In this document: piece by piece, positions 8,325 through 17,003 of the stretch
How positions within the stretch are numbered: the stretch's first letter is position 1
How the letters are laid out: every line of letters starts with the position of its first letter
From: Candidatus Thiodiazotropha sp. LNASS1
GTDB taxonomy: Bacteria > Pseudomonadota > Gammaproteobacteria > Chromatiales > Chromatiaceae
Length of the DNA: 64,000 nt
Direction of reading: 5' to 3'
Assembly: GCF_964212655.1 (NCBI RefSeq)
Contig: NZ_OZ156465.1
Location: 2,790,001-2,854,000 of the forward strand
Program-made: the position numbers and the translations under genes
The notes under the pieces: model-generated
The model's database searches: none
What the model was told of the DNA's origin: nothing
Seen by the model: only the letters and a program-made list of their open reading frames with translations

Positions 8325-8372
8325 ATTCGGCAATCGACGCAGGGGATGGCGCTAAATTTTTCAAGAAACAGC

Positions 8373-10172
8373 TTATTCCTCCTTGATCTCTTCCGGCGGA
8401 ATCACGGATTTCGCCATACGCTTGGCAAAGTAGTAGATTCGTTTTTGCTTTTCGATAATATCCACCTCTGTGGTATAGGCTGCGATTCGATTGGGCTCTT
8501 CCGCAACCAACCTTGCGGCTTGGTGTATTGAAGCGGACTCCACCATCCTATTGATCTCATTCTTCATTGCGATCACGCTTTGCGCAACTTCGGCATTCAA
8601 CTGGGATACGGACTGAACGGCACCATCGACCGCTTTTTTCACAACCTTGTGAAAACCTGACAATACTTCCTTGGTAGGCTCACTGATGGAAAAACCGTGT
8701 TCAATGCGTTCATGGCCCAAAGCAACCATATTGGTCTCTATGGTGTCACCGATATTCTCCAGGTCGCCGACCGCCTCCATCAATGCAAGGAACTCCTCGG
8801 TCTGTTGGTCCGTCATCGACTGTTTACTGATCTTGCCGAGATAGTCGATGATCTGCTCATAGAGAATATCCACTTCATCGTCAAGCGTTGCCACGTCATC
8901 CAACGATTTATGATCGCCATTTAGAATGGCGGGCATTATCCTGTCCAACATTTCCATAACCCGCTCACCCATGTGCAGTACTTCAAGTCGCACACGATCC
9001 AATGCCAATGAAGGGGTGGAGAGCAGTTCATCGTCCAGATACTTGGCACTGACGGCCAATCCCTCTTCCTCCAACAGCCGATCGGGAATCAACCACTCCA
9101 CAAAGCGAGCCAACTGGGCAGTGAACCATATAAAGATGATTGTGTTCGCGATATTGAAAATCGTATGAGCATTGGCGATCTGGCGTGGCGTTTCGGCACC
9201 CAGACGCTCTATACCCGAGAGTTCCGGGTGACTCGGGGAAATCATGGTCACGACTTCGGCCAGTTGGGGAATGAACATAATCCATAGCACCACCCCAGCC
9301 ACATTGAATATGACATGCACAATTGCGGCACGCACCGCCTCCCTCGGCTTGCCGATCGCTGCAAGCATGGCCGTCACACAAGTACCTATATTGGCACCGA
9401 AAGCCAATGCAATCCCTGCAGGCAGGGTAATGAATCCCTGGCTTGCCATCACAATCACGATACCGGTGGTGGCCGAGGAAGATTGGATCAGACCTGTGAA
9501 ACCGGCGGCAACAAGGATACCGATCAGTGGGTTTTCCATGCTGATCATCAAGTCAAGAAATGGCTGATAGCTGCGCAGCGGTTTCATGCCGTCACTCATG
9601 ACGCTCATGCCGAAGAACACCAAGCCCAATCCCATCAGCATGGCACCGTAGTGCTTGATGCGCTCCTGCTTGGATGCAAACAACATGCTAAAGCCGACAC
9701 CAATCATCAATAGCGCTGCTTTTGTGACTTTGAATGCCACGATCTGAGCAGTGATCGTAGTACCGATATTCGCCCCCATGATGACGCCGATCGATTGCGA
9801 CAGCGACATCAAACCGGCGGTTATAAACCCGACCACTAAGACCGTCGTTACGGATGAGGATTGAATAACTGCGGTTACGAAGGCCCCTGTGATCGCGCCC
9901 ATAAAGCGATTTGTAGTCAGTTTGGCAAGAATACCCTTCATACGGGCACCGGCCACAGCCTTCAGCGCATCCGCCATCTGTTCCATACCGAACAGAAACA
10001 GGGCAAGGCCGCCAAACAGCTTCATCCCCATCACACCCCATTCGATACCCGCATCTGCACTGCCATCCGCAAATACAGGCAGTGCCAAAAGCAGGCCCAG
10101 CACGCCTGCAAGTAAGATGATCGACTGTTTAAGATTAAATTCAGTATTCTGGATGAACTTATCGATAATCAT
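8373..10172 (-). CDS. Na/Pi cotransporter with C-terminal PhoU-like domain (copy 1)
   Basis: The 599-residue protein has the NptA/YjbB layout. There is an N-terminal hydrophobic segment, two repeated Na_Pi_cotrans units carrying QSSSVTT (from 104) and QSSSATT (from 230), and GANIGTT / GANIGTC partner motifs. After residue about 370 comes a soluble helical PhoU-like tail (MGERVMEMLDRIM, LMEAVGDLENIGDTIETN). Relatives move phosphate with Na+, and E. coli YjbB promotes phosphate export. The ATG begins one base after the stop of the universal stress protein gene (TGATATG), so translation is coupled. The small coiled-coil gene follows. Confidence 0.93.
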   Translation of the reverse strand: MIIDKFIQNTEFNLKQSIILLAGVLGLLLALPVFADGSADAGIEWGVMGMKLFGGLALFLFGMEQMADALKAVAGARMKGILAKLTTNRFMGAITGAFVTAVIQSSSVTTVLVVGFITAGLMSLSQSIGVIMGANIGTTITAQIVAFKVTKAALLMIGVGFSMLFASKQERIKHYGAMLMGLGLVFFGMSVMSDGMKPLRSYQPFLDLMISMENPLIGILVAAGFTGLIQSSSATTGIVIVMASQGFITLPAGIALAFGANIGTCVTAMLAAIGKPREAVRAAIVHVIFNVAGVVLWIMFIPQLAEVVTMISPSHPELSGIERLGAETPRQIANAHTIFNIANTIIFIWFTAQLARFVEWLIPDRLLEEEGLAVSAKYLDDELLSTPSLALDRVRLEVLHMGERVMEMLDRIMPAILNGDHKSLDDVATLDDEVDILYEQIIDYLGKISKQSMTDQQTEEFLALMEAVGDLENIGDTIETNMVALGHERIEHGFSISEPTKEVLSGFHKVVKKAVDGAVQSVSQLNAEVAQSVIAMKNEINRMVESASIHQAARLVAEEPNRIAAYTTEVDIIEKQKRIYYFAKRMAKSVIPPEEIKEE

Positions 10173-10173
10173 A

Positions 10174-10659
10174 TCAGGACGCCTCTTCTTGGGGTGCTAC
10201 CTTCACCACCATGACTGGCAGCGGACAGAGTTGAACCACGCGTTCGGCCACTGAGCCCAACATGAGATGCTTAATCCCTGTCTCACCTTTACTGCCCATC
10301 ACCACGAATGAGGCATCGATTTTTTTCGCGACTTGCAGAATCCGCGTTACTGGCAAACCGATTACCAACATCCGCTCAGCCCTCTTGAGGCGCTGTTTGG
10401 TGTTGTATTTTTTACGAAATTCCAGGATGAAGTCCTCCAGCATGACACGTGCCGCATCTTGCATTCTGCCGAATTTCTTCTTTTTTACCATCGCCGAATA
10501 GTATCCCGGCATATCCCCGGGATCGTGAACGACATGTAAAACCACTACCCTTACCTTGAGGCACTCCGCCAATTCAAATGCCTTAAGTAGTGCCGCCTCC
10601 GATGCTTCAGAAAAGTCGACAGGTACCAGGATAGGTTGTTTGGCTGCTTTATCGGCCAT
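10174..10659 (-). CDS. Universal stress protein (UspA family, ATP-binding type)
   Basis: A single Usp domain of 161 residues. The start MADKAAKQPILVPVDFSEAS is chosen because GGGAGGA lies about 8 bases upstream; an ATG 27 bases earlier would contain that site. The ATP-binding loop G-x2-G-x9-G-S is intact in VMGSKGETGIKHLMLGS, so it should bind ATP rather than behave like E. coli UspA. A Lys/Arg-rich insert (FGRMQDAARVMLEDFILEFRKKYNTKQRLKRAERM) is longer than usual. It sits between a CNNM gene (45 bp upstream) and nptA copy 1, coupled to the latter, suggesting a link with ion or phosphate transport. Confidence 0.92.
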   Translation of the reverse strand: MADKAAKQPILVPVDFSEASEAALLKAFELAECLKVRVVVLHVVHDPGDMPGYYSAMVKKKKFGRMQDAARVMLEDFILEFRKKYNTKQRLKRAERMLVIGLPVTRILQVAKKIDASFVVMGSKGETGIKHLMLGSVAERVVQLCPLPVMVVKVAPQEEAS

Positions 10660-10704
10660 GACCACATTCCTCCCCCATTCAGTCATTATAAATTAGTGAT
10701 TATT

Positions 10705-11970
10705 TCACCCTAGTTGTCTTTCGATTCTCACTTTTAGCACAGAACGTTCATCAGATTCGACCACAGTCAGGCGGTGACCTTTCTCTTCGATCGCATCGCC
10801 CTCTGACGGAATATGACGCAGGCGGCTGACGATCAAGCCGCCCACCGTCAGTGCCTCCTCCACCGGGAAATCCACATGTAAAATATCATTGATCTCCGAT
10901 ATCGGCGTTCTGCCGCTCACAAGGTGGCTGTTTTCACTCTCATATTCTATGTAGTTACGACGTTTCGGGTGGTATTCATCAAAGTCGTACCCCACATCGA
11001 TTTCACCCACCACCTCTTCAAAAACGTCTTCCATGGTCAGGATACCGATCGCAGAGCCGAATTCATCCACCACCACAGCCATATGATCCTTCCTTGCCTG
11101 CAGCATCGGCAGCGCACGATCGATGGTCTGCCTTGGAGACAGATAGAGCACCGGGCTAATGTAATCGGTTATCGGTTTCTCCTCCAGGTCCGGCAACATC
11201 AGAGCCCAGGTATCAAGGGTGAGAATTCCTTTGACATTGGTGATATTACCGCGATAGACGGGCAGGCGATTGTAACCATGCTTCATGACCAACCGCACTG
11301 CCTCCTTCATGTTACGCACTTCATTAAAACCCACTACATCCGGCAATGGGATCATCGCTTCACCAACCGTGGTATCGGCAAAACGAATGATTCTTCGGAT
11401 CCGCTTGCGATCGATGGTTTGCATGTCAGAGGTCGAATCGGACACATCCAACAGCACCCGCAACTCCTCGCGGGTAATGAACATGTTCTGCGGCACTGTA
11501 CCACCACCGACAATCCGGGTCGCCAGCCTGGCCACGCGACTGAAGATAAAGATCACCGGATAGAAGACATAGGAGAAGAAGCGCAGGATATAGACCAATC
11601 GGCTGACCAGGCTGTCAGCTTCCTGCTGAAATACACTTTTCGGCACCACTTCGCCAAAGATCAACAGGATGGGTGTCAATATGATCACTGAGATCAGGTC
11701 GCCGGTATTGCCAAACAGATCGATACAGACAAGCGCACCCAGGGTTGAGATAGTGACTGTAGCGATATTGGTGCCGACCAGGGTCGTACCCAGGATCACA
11801 TCAGGTGTTTTGAACAGCCTGAGAACCAAATTTGCACCACGATTGCCCAGTTTCCCCTGATGCCGCAGTTTCAGCTTGTCAGAGTTCACCATCGCGATCT
11901 CCGATCCGGAGAAAAATCCCTTCAACAAAAGAAAGAAAAGGATCATCAGCAATTCAACGCTCCAGTTCAT
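10705..11970 (-). CDS. CNNM/CorC-type transporter with CBS domains (HlyC/CorC family)
   Basis: The start at 11970 follows an excellent ribosome site (AAAGGAGG, 6 bases away); an upstream in-frame start would add only a basic run. Four membrane segments form the CNNM domain, beginning LLKGFFSGSEIAMVNSDKL and including TLVGTNIATVTIS and FGEVVPKSVFQ. Two CBS domains follow (about 195-315: YNRLPVYRG, MAVVVDEFGSAIGILTMED), then a CorC/HlyC domain ending about residue 420. Relatives handle Mg2+ and Co2+ efflux or Na+/Mg2+ exchange; the older haemolysin label is not supported. Its start overlaps the end of the broken CNNM paralogue by 17 bases. Confidence 0.92.
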   Translation of the reverse strand: MNWSVELLMILFFLLLKGFFSGSEIAMVNSDKLKLRHQGKLGNRGANLVLRLFKTPDVILGTTLVGTNIATVTISTLGALVCIDLFGNTGDLISVIILTPILLIFGEVVPKSVFQQEADSLVSRLVYILRFFSYVFYPVIFIFSRVARLATRIVGGGTVPQNMFITREELRVLLDVSDSTSDMQTIDRKRIRRIIRFADTTVGEAMIPLPDVVGFNEVRNMKEAVRLVMKHGYNRLPVYRGNITNVKGILTLDTWALMLPDLEEKPITDYISPVLYLSPRQTIDRALPMLQARKDHMAVVVDEFGSAIGILTMEDVFEEVVGEIDVGYDFDEYHPKRRNYIEYESENSHLVSGRTPISEINDILHVDFPVEEALTVGGLIVSRLRHIPSEGDAIEEKGHRLTVVESDERSVLKVRIERQLG

Positions 11971-13336
11971 TTTCAACCTCCTTTGATTGCGTCTTTGCCT
12001 TCTCCTCCTGATCAATCATGGCTGGCTTCTCAATCCCCTCCTCGACCTTCTCCTTACCCGCTATTGTCGCCTCTGACCCTTCATCTTCGACAACAGGAGG
12101 CTCCTCATCTGTGGCCACGATTTTACGCACCTGTACCTTGCTGATCCGCAGGCCTTTCACCTCCTTGACGATAAACTCATAGCCTTCATTGCGCAGGTTA
12201 TCCCCCTCATTTGGCAGACGGTCGAAGAGGCGGAAAACCACGCCTCCTATGGTTGCCATCACGGGATCTTCAATATCGAAATTGGTGAGATTGTAAAAGT
12301 CGGTAAGGCGCATATCACCAGGAACGGTGTAACTGTTCTCATCCTCTTCCTGGTAATACTCCGAACCGGCCATCTTTCCGGTAATCTCACCGAAGATGAA
12401 GGTCAACACATCCTTCATGGTAACGACGCCAAGTACCTCACCGTATTCGCCGAGTACGATGGATATTCGGGTATTATTGGCCTGAAAATAGTCGAACATC
12501 TCATCCACCTTCTTGGTGGGCGGAACGAAATGCGCCGGTTTGAGGATCATATCCAGGGTAACCTGCTCCAGATCACCCCCACCTCTGACAAGTCGCAGGA
12601 TATCCTCCGAGTGGAGAAAACCGATAACGTTGTCCCAGTGCCCCTTATAAACCGGAATCCTTGGATGCTGATAACTGCGAAACGCCTCGATCAGTTCAGA
12701 TACAGGCAGGTTCGCATCCAGGAAAAGTATGCGCGGACCGGGCGTCATTATCCGTGAAATATCCGTCTCTGAGGCCTCCAGTACATTATCGATCAACACA
12801 CGTTCAGTGGCTTCGATCACGCCACTCTCTTCACCCTCTTCCAATAAGGTGCGCAGTTCGTCGGCATGCAGAATGTTCTCCCGACTTATCGCCTCACCCA
12901 CGATCATGGTGGTGATGCGGTCGGATACCGATCTGACCGCTTCTCTCAGGGGCGTGATAAAAACAATCCATCGCGGCAGTATTCTTGCTGTCAACCGGGT
13001 TGCGAACTTAACGGGAAAACTGACCGCAATGGTCTTTGGGGTTACCTCACCGATCAACAACAAACAACGGCACCATGATGAGGATGTTAAACCAGGTGAC
13101 GTTGGCATCACCGTAGAGCATCAGCAGGATCGCCGCCATATTGGCGGCCGAGGCGATATTCACCAGTTCGTTGCCGCATAGTATCGAAATAATCAGGCGT
13201 CGCGGCTCATCCAGCATGGCATGGATGCTTTCCGAATGCTTGTCACGGCTGTTTCTGAGTTTTTGCAGATCTATCCGACTGAGAGAGAAGAATCTGCGAG
13301 TCCAAGAGAATCGATGAGTGTTCTCAACTCTTCCAT
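11954..13336 (-). pseudogene. CNNM/CorC-type gene, frameshifted and missing its first membrane helix
   Basis: A second CNNM-CBS-CorC gene is split over two frames. The upstream frame (to a stop at 13047) reads FFSLSRIDLQKLRNS through MAAILLMLYGDANVTW to MVPLF; the downstream frame resumes with LLLIGEVTPKTIAVSF and continues through both CBS domains to the end at 11954. Removing one T from the TTT at 13062-13064 restores MVPLLLLIGEVTPKT. The N-terminus is also odd: the usual hydrophobic helix ending FSGSETAL is absent, and the plausible ATG at 13336 (MEELRTLIDSLGLA) is in a different frame from FFSLSR. A sequencing error could explain one shift but not the missing helix. The acidic tail is long. 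Confidence 0.8.
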
Positions 13337-13893
13337 TAACTATTCCGAATCGGCTTCTAGCGGCCACGATGGGCGGACAGATTATTACTGAAGCGGGGCC
13401 TTTGAATCAGATCGCATGATTCAGAACCCCATCATCAATGGCCAATTAAATGGGCTTGCAGTTATCGGGATTTCAAATACAGCTTCATCCGCTGTATGAA
13501 TCAAAACAAACCCGGTTATTTTTTTCGTTCAGGATTGAAGTGACCCTGTCGAAGCAACTAAGACTGCACGACAGCTACCTGTTTAATTCTACCTGAAATC
13601 ACCAGCCCTGGTGAAATGCCGGAATGTTGCTGCCTCCCGGAACGAGCGGTTCGGATGAATCTTAGAACAGCCCCTATATGAGTTTAACAAGAATACAGCC
13701 CTTAGCGTATAATTGTTACAGTTTTATGACAGTATGATGACAAAAGCCAGCATACAATAGAAATCCCGACCATAAATTCTCTCTACATCACCACATTGAG
13801 GCATGGTGCTGCTTGTCTATCAGAGCAGAAAGCGTTGATACACATACTTCGATAATGCAGCCATGATAATGGCTACTTGAAACAGGCCCGATA
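13337..13893. other. Intergenic region between divergent CNNM and Na/Pi groups
   Basis: This gap of about 560 bp contains the PhoB-box-like array (13715-13743). To its right on the plus strand is a TACAAT hexamer (13753-13758) with no -35 match, as expected for an activator-dependent promoter. On the minus strand an AT-rich TTATAC/TATACG stretch follows the array within about 5 bases. I see no coding frame with a ribosome site, and no hydrophobic peptide that could be the lost first helix of the CNNM pseudogene. Confidence 0.6.
13715..13743 (-). promoter_or_regulatory. PhoB-box-like array between divergent phosphate genes
   Basis: On the minus strand three half-sites stand at exact 11-bp steps: TTGTCAT, CTGTCAT and CTGTAAC, with spacers CATA and AAAA. 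The last two form an 18-bp unit very close to the E. coli Pho box (CTGTCAT-N4-CTGTCAC). The array lies 150 bp upstream of nptA copy 2 and points toward the leftward CNNM-CNNM-usp-nptA group, so it could serve either or both. The layout repeats that at 3431-3459. PhoB control is inferred; no phoB or phoR gene lies in the window. Confidence 0.65.
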
Positions 13894-15726
13894 ATGATAC
13901 GAAAAATATTTCTTCCCAGCATTCTGATCATACTTACCTATGGCTTCTGGATCAGTCCTGATTTCAAGGAGATAGCAGCAGGTGTCGCCATCTTTCTATT
14001 CGGCATGTTATCTCTCGAGGAAGGCTTCAAGGCATTTACCGGCGGAACGCTGGAGCGGATCCTGCGCAATAGTACCAACCGTTACTGGAAAAGCCTCAGC
14101 TTCGGTATCGTCAGCACCACGATCATGCAGTCCAGCTCTCTGGTGTCGGTCATCACCATCTCTTTCCTCAGTGCCGGTCTGATCACCCTGGCTGCCGGTA
14201 TCGGCATCATCTTCGGCGCCAATATCGGTACGACAACAGGGGCCTGGTTGATTGCCGGCCTCGGTTTGAAGGTGAAAATCTCAGCCTACGCCATGCCCAT
14301 GCTGGCATTCGGCATCATCATGGTTTTCCAAAAATCCAATACATACAAAGGTTTAGGCTACATACTAGCCGGTCTCGGCTTCCTGTTTCTCGGCATACAC
14401 CACATGAAGGAGGGCTTCGAGGCCTTCAAATCCACCATCGACCTCACCGAATTTGCCGTTGCCGGATACCCCGGTCTGTTTCTGTTTGCCGGCATCGGCA
14501 TCTTCGCCACCGTCGTCATGCAATCGAGCCATGCCACCCTGGTATTGATTCTGACCGGCCTCGCAGCCGGGCAGATCACCTATGAAAACGCCCTTGCATT
14601 GGCGATAGGCGCCAACGTGGGTACCTGTATTACCGCAATCCTCGGCTCGCTCAGCGCCAATGTGGAGGGAAAACGCCTGGCGGCTGCACACCTTGTCTTC
14701 AATGTCATAACCGGTGTCATCGCCATCGTCTTTATCCAACAGTTTCTGTGGGGAGTGGAGAGCATCAGCACCCTGGTGGGTATCGCGGACGACGACTACA
14801 CCCTGAAACTGGCGGTATTCCATACCCTGTTCAACATCACCGGTGTATTGGTCATGACACCCACGATAAACATCCTGGTCACTAAATTGGAAAGCATGCT
14901 GCAGGCAAAGGAGGTTTCGGTGGTGGAACCCAAATACCTCTACGATGCCACCATGGGATTTCCCGATACCGTGATGGAATCGGTACGTAAAGAAACCCTG
15001 CATCTCTACGATAATGCCCTGGAGATCATTGCCCATGGCGTCAGTCTCCACAGGCGTGATGTTTTCTCCTCGGCCGATCTGCCTGAAATCGTTGAAAAAC
15101 CTCATAAAGTTATCGATATCGATATCGACGAGGTGTATGGCCGCAACGTCAAGGTGCTGTACGGCGCCATCGTCAGCTATATCTCGGAAGCCCAGACCCA
15201 CATCACGTCGGAGTACTCTGAAGACCTCTACTCACTGAGACTGGCAGGCCGACACATCGTGGAGGCCTTGAAGGACGTGAAACACTTGCGCAAGAACCTG
15301 GCAACCTATATGGTTTCAGACAATGAGCATATTCGTGCAGAATATAATAAATTCAGGTTGCAAATTGGTAACATTTTGCGTGAGCTTGGGGATTTAAGGG
15401 TACAGTCCGAGGATCCGGATAACATCACAATCCTCAATCTGGACGGTCTGAAAGCGGAGATTGAAGAGATCGATGTGGTTGCCAACGGTTCGCTGGATCA
15501 TCTGATTCGTGAGAACCTGATAACCGAGAAGATGGCCACATCGATTATGAATGACAGCGCCTACACCTTCGACATCTCCAAAAATCTGATCGACATGGCG
15601 GAGATATTGTTCGCCGCACGCGCACTTGATCTCAGAGAGGCGGAACAGGATATCGCACTCAACGAAGATGAGCTGGAACAGATCATCGAAGAGGTCGAGG
15701 CCGAAGAAAAAGCACAAGACAGATAG
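13894..15726 (+). CDS. Na/Pi cotransporter with C-terminal PhoU-like domain (copy 2)
   Basis: The protein has 610 residues and the same fold as copy 1. The first repeat carries QSSS (79-82) and GANIGTTTG. The second repeat reads QSSHATL (from 210) instead of QSSSAT, with GANVGTCIT after it. From about residue 350 a helical PhoU-like region follows (RKETLHLYDNALEIIAHGV, RLAGRHIVEALKDVKHLRKNL). The tail is acidic (EEVEAEEKAQDR). The His for Ser change in the second substrate motif may alter ion coupling. It starts 150 bp after the PhoB-like array and is followed 20 bp later by the small basic coiled-coil gene. Confidence 0.92.
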   Translation: MIRKIFLPSILIILTYGFWISPDFKEIAAGVAIFLFGMLSLEEGFKAFTGGTLERILRNSTNRYWKSLSFGIVSTTIMQSSSLVSVITISFLSAGLITLAAGIGIIFGANIGTTTGAWLIAGLGLKVKISAYAMPMLAFGIIMVFQKSNTYKGLGYILAGLGFLFLGIHHMKEGFEAFKSTIDLTEFAVAGYPGLFLFAGIGIFATVVMQSSHATLVLILTGLAAGQITYENALALAIGANVGTCITAILGSLSANVEGKRLAAAHLVFNVITGVIAIVFIQQFLWGVESISTLVGIADDDYTLKLAVFHTLFNITGVLVMTPTINILVTKLESMLQAKEVSVVEPKYLYDATMGFPDTVMESVRKETLHLYDNALEIIAHGVSLHRRDVFSSADLPEIVEKPHKVIDIDIDEVYGRNVKVLYGAIVSYISEAQTHITSEYSEDLYSLRLAGRHIVEALKDVKHLRKNLATYMVSDNEHIRAEYNKFRLQIGNILRELGDLRVQSEDPDNITILNLDGLKAEIEEIDVVANGSLDHLIRENLITEKMATSIMNDSAYTFDISKNLIDMAEILFAARALDLREAEQDIALNEDELEQIIEEVEAEEKAQDR

Positions 15727-15746
15727 ATAACGAAGAGGTAGCCACC

Positions 15747-16001
15747 ATGCCCCCACCAGAGAAAATTGTAAAAAAATTGATGGACCTGCTCGATGCAGGC
15801 AAAAAGAAGGACCGGGCCAAATGTGACCGCATCTCAGAACTCCTAAAGAAACTAAAAAAGCAGGAACGCGTAGTCAAAGAGAAACTGGCTAACGAAAAGG
15901 ACCGAACAAAACGCAAGCGCCTTTCAACCGAGGTCAAGATCATCCACACTCAGCGCAAAAAAGCGATTCGGCGTTTCAAGGAGCTTAAAAACAAGTGTTA
16001 G
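15747..16001 (+). CDS. Small Lys/Arg-rich coiled-coil protein, copy B, after nptA copy 2
   Basis: An 84-residue, very basic helical protein (KIVKKLMDLLDAGKKK, then ISELLKKLKKQERVVKEKL, then KRLSTEVKIIHTQRKK). GAAGAGG lies about 8 bases before the ATG. It is a paralogue of the protein at 8070-8324: from the residue-6 region onward the two align without a gap over 75 positions, sharing LLK-x-L, KRL-x2-E-x-K-I and the C-terminal KK/KEL pattern. Both follow a Na/Pi cotransporter gene on the same strand. It could contact the acidic PhoU-like tail, polyphosphate or RNA; none of these is shown. Confidence 0.85.
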   Translation: MPPPEKIVKKLMDLLDAGKKKDRAKCDRISELLKKLKKQERVVKEKLANEKDRTKRKRLSTEVKIIHTQRKKAIRRFKELKNKC

Positions 16002-16023
16002 GTAAGCGTGAACACGCTGACAA

Positions 16024-16995
16024 TCACTTTTTATAGTTATCCACTGCGTCAAGCAGGCGCTGCCGAATTGCTTGACGCAGATCAGGCGGTGAAACAATTT
16101 CCACATCAGGACCATATTTCAATAGATCCATCAGTAGTTCCTCAGGGTTGCCATAGGGTAATGTCAACTCGTATCGCCCATCTTCCAGCCAGCGATACTG
16201 TTGTTTGGGGTGCCACTCTTCAGAAGCCACCCACTTGGCTGCATGGGGAGTGAAGCGCACGACCGCCAGATTATTGGCTTGCCCCGAGAATATGCCGTAG
16301 GTATCGGCAAAGTGGTGTTCCAGCTGTTCTTCCTCCACCTCTTTCGCAACATAATCCAGCTGCCTTGCTTGCCGAATCGAATCCATGGCAAAGGTACGTA
16401 TTCCCTCACGCAAATGACACCAAGTATCCAGATACCAGTTGTCGCGATAGTGGGTGAGGCGTTGTGGTGACACCTCGCGCTCGCTGACCGTATCACCTGA
16501 TCGGTTGTAATAGACAAGATAGATCCGGCGCCTGGCTGCCAGACTTCCTGCAATGAGGGTGAAGAACGGACTGGAGGGCCGGGCGGCGGCCCGTATCAGT
16601 CGAATCCTGTTTGAGAGCGACTCACCACCCTGCCCCTGCTGCCGCTCCAGCAATGTGTCGATCTTTCGCCGCAACGGTTGCAGGTGGCTCTCCAGGAGAC
16701 CAGGCTGCACGCCTTCAAGTAACTGCTGAACGGTGAGTAATGCATGCAGTTCTGAGGCATTGAACCAGAGTCCCGGCAGCTCATACATCTCCCCTTCATT
16801 CGGATCGTATCGATAGCCGTTGAGTCTTCGATCATAGACGATCGGCGCATTGAGGTAGAGGCGCATCTCTTCGATGAGGCGCTTCACCGTGGCCCGGGAA
16901 CACTCCAGCTCCTGTTCCAATCGATGTCTCGAAACCGGATAGCGGGCTGTCTGCAGAATACGGTTGAGCTCGAAAATCCGGTCGAACCGATCCAT
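16024..16995 (-). CDS. WYL-domain transcriptional regulator (HTH type 11)
   Basis: The N-terminus MDRFDRIFELNRILQTARYPVSRHRLEQELECSRATVKRLIEEMR is a DeoR-like winged helix as found in YafY-type regulators. It is followed by a WYL domain: IYLVYYNRSGDTVSEREVSPQRLTHYRDNWYLDTWCH contains the ligand-binding strand pair. A C-terminal WCX segment (GRYELTLPYGNPEELLMDLLKYGPDVEIVSP) ends the protein. Such regulators often sense nucleic acids or nucleotides; the target here is unknown. The ATG at 16995 is chosen although no ribosome site is visible. It is convergent with the coiled-coil gene, with about 20 bp between stops. Confidence 0.9.
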   Translation of the reverse strand: MDRFDRIFELNRILQTARYPVSRHRLEQELECSRATVKRLIEEMRLYLNAPIVYDRRLNGYRYDPNEGEMYELPGLWFNASELHALLTVQQLLEGVQPGLLESHLQPLRRKIDTLLERQQGQGGESLSNRIRLIRAAARPSSPFFTLIAGSLAARRRIYLVYYNRSGDTVSEREVSPQRLTHYRDNWYLDTWCHLREGIRTFAMDSIRQARQLDYVAKEVEEEQLEHHFADTYGIFSGQANNLAVVRFTPHAAKWVASEEWHPKQQYRWLEDGRYELTLPYGNPEELLMDLLKYGPDVEIVSPPDLRQAIRQRLLDAVDNYKK

Positions 16996-17003
16996 GCAAG
17001 GTG

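Noticed and set aside
14365-15201. A 278-codon open frame on the minus strand opposite nptA copy 2
   Set aside because: Rich in Gln, His and Asp as expected from reverse reading of a membrane protein gene; no start signal.
16005-16018. AGCGTG-AA-CACGCT hairpin between convergent genes as a terminator
   Set aside because: The loop is very short and the nearest T-run is about nine bases away, so it is not convincing.
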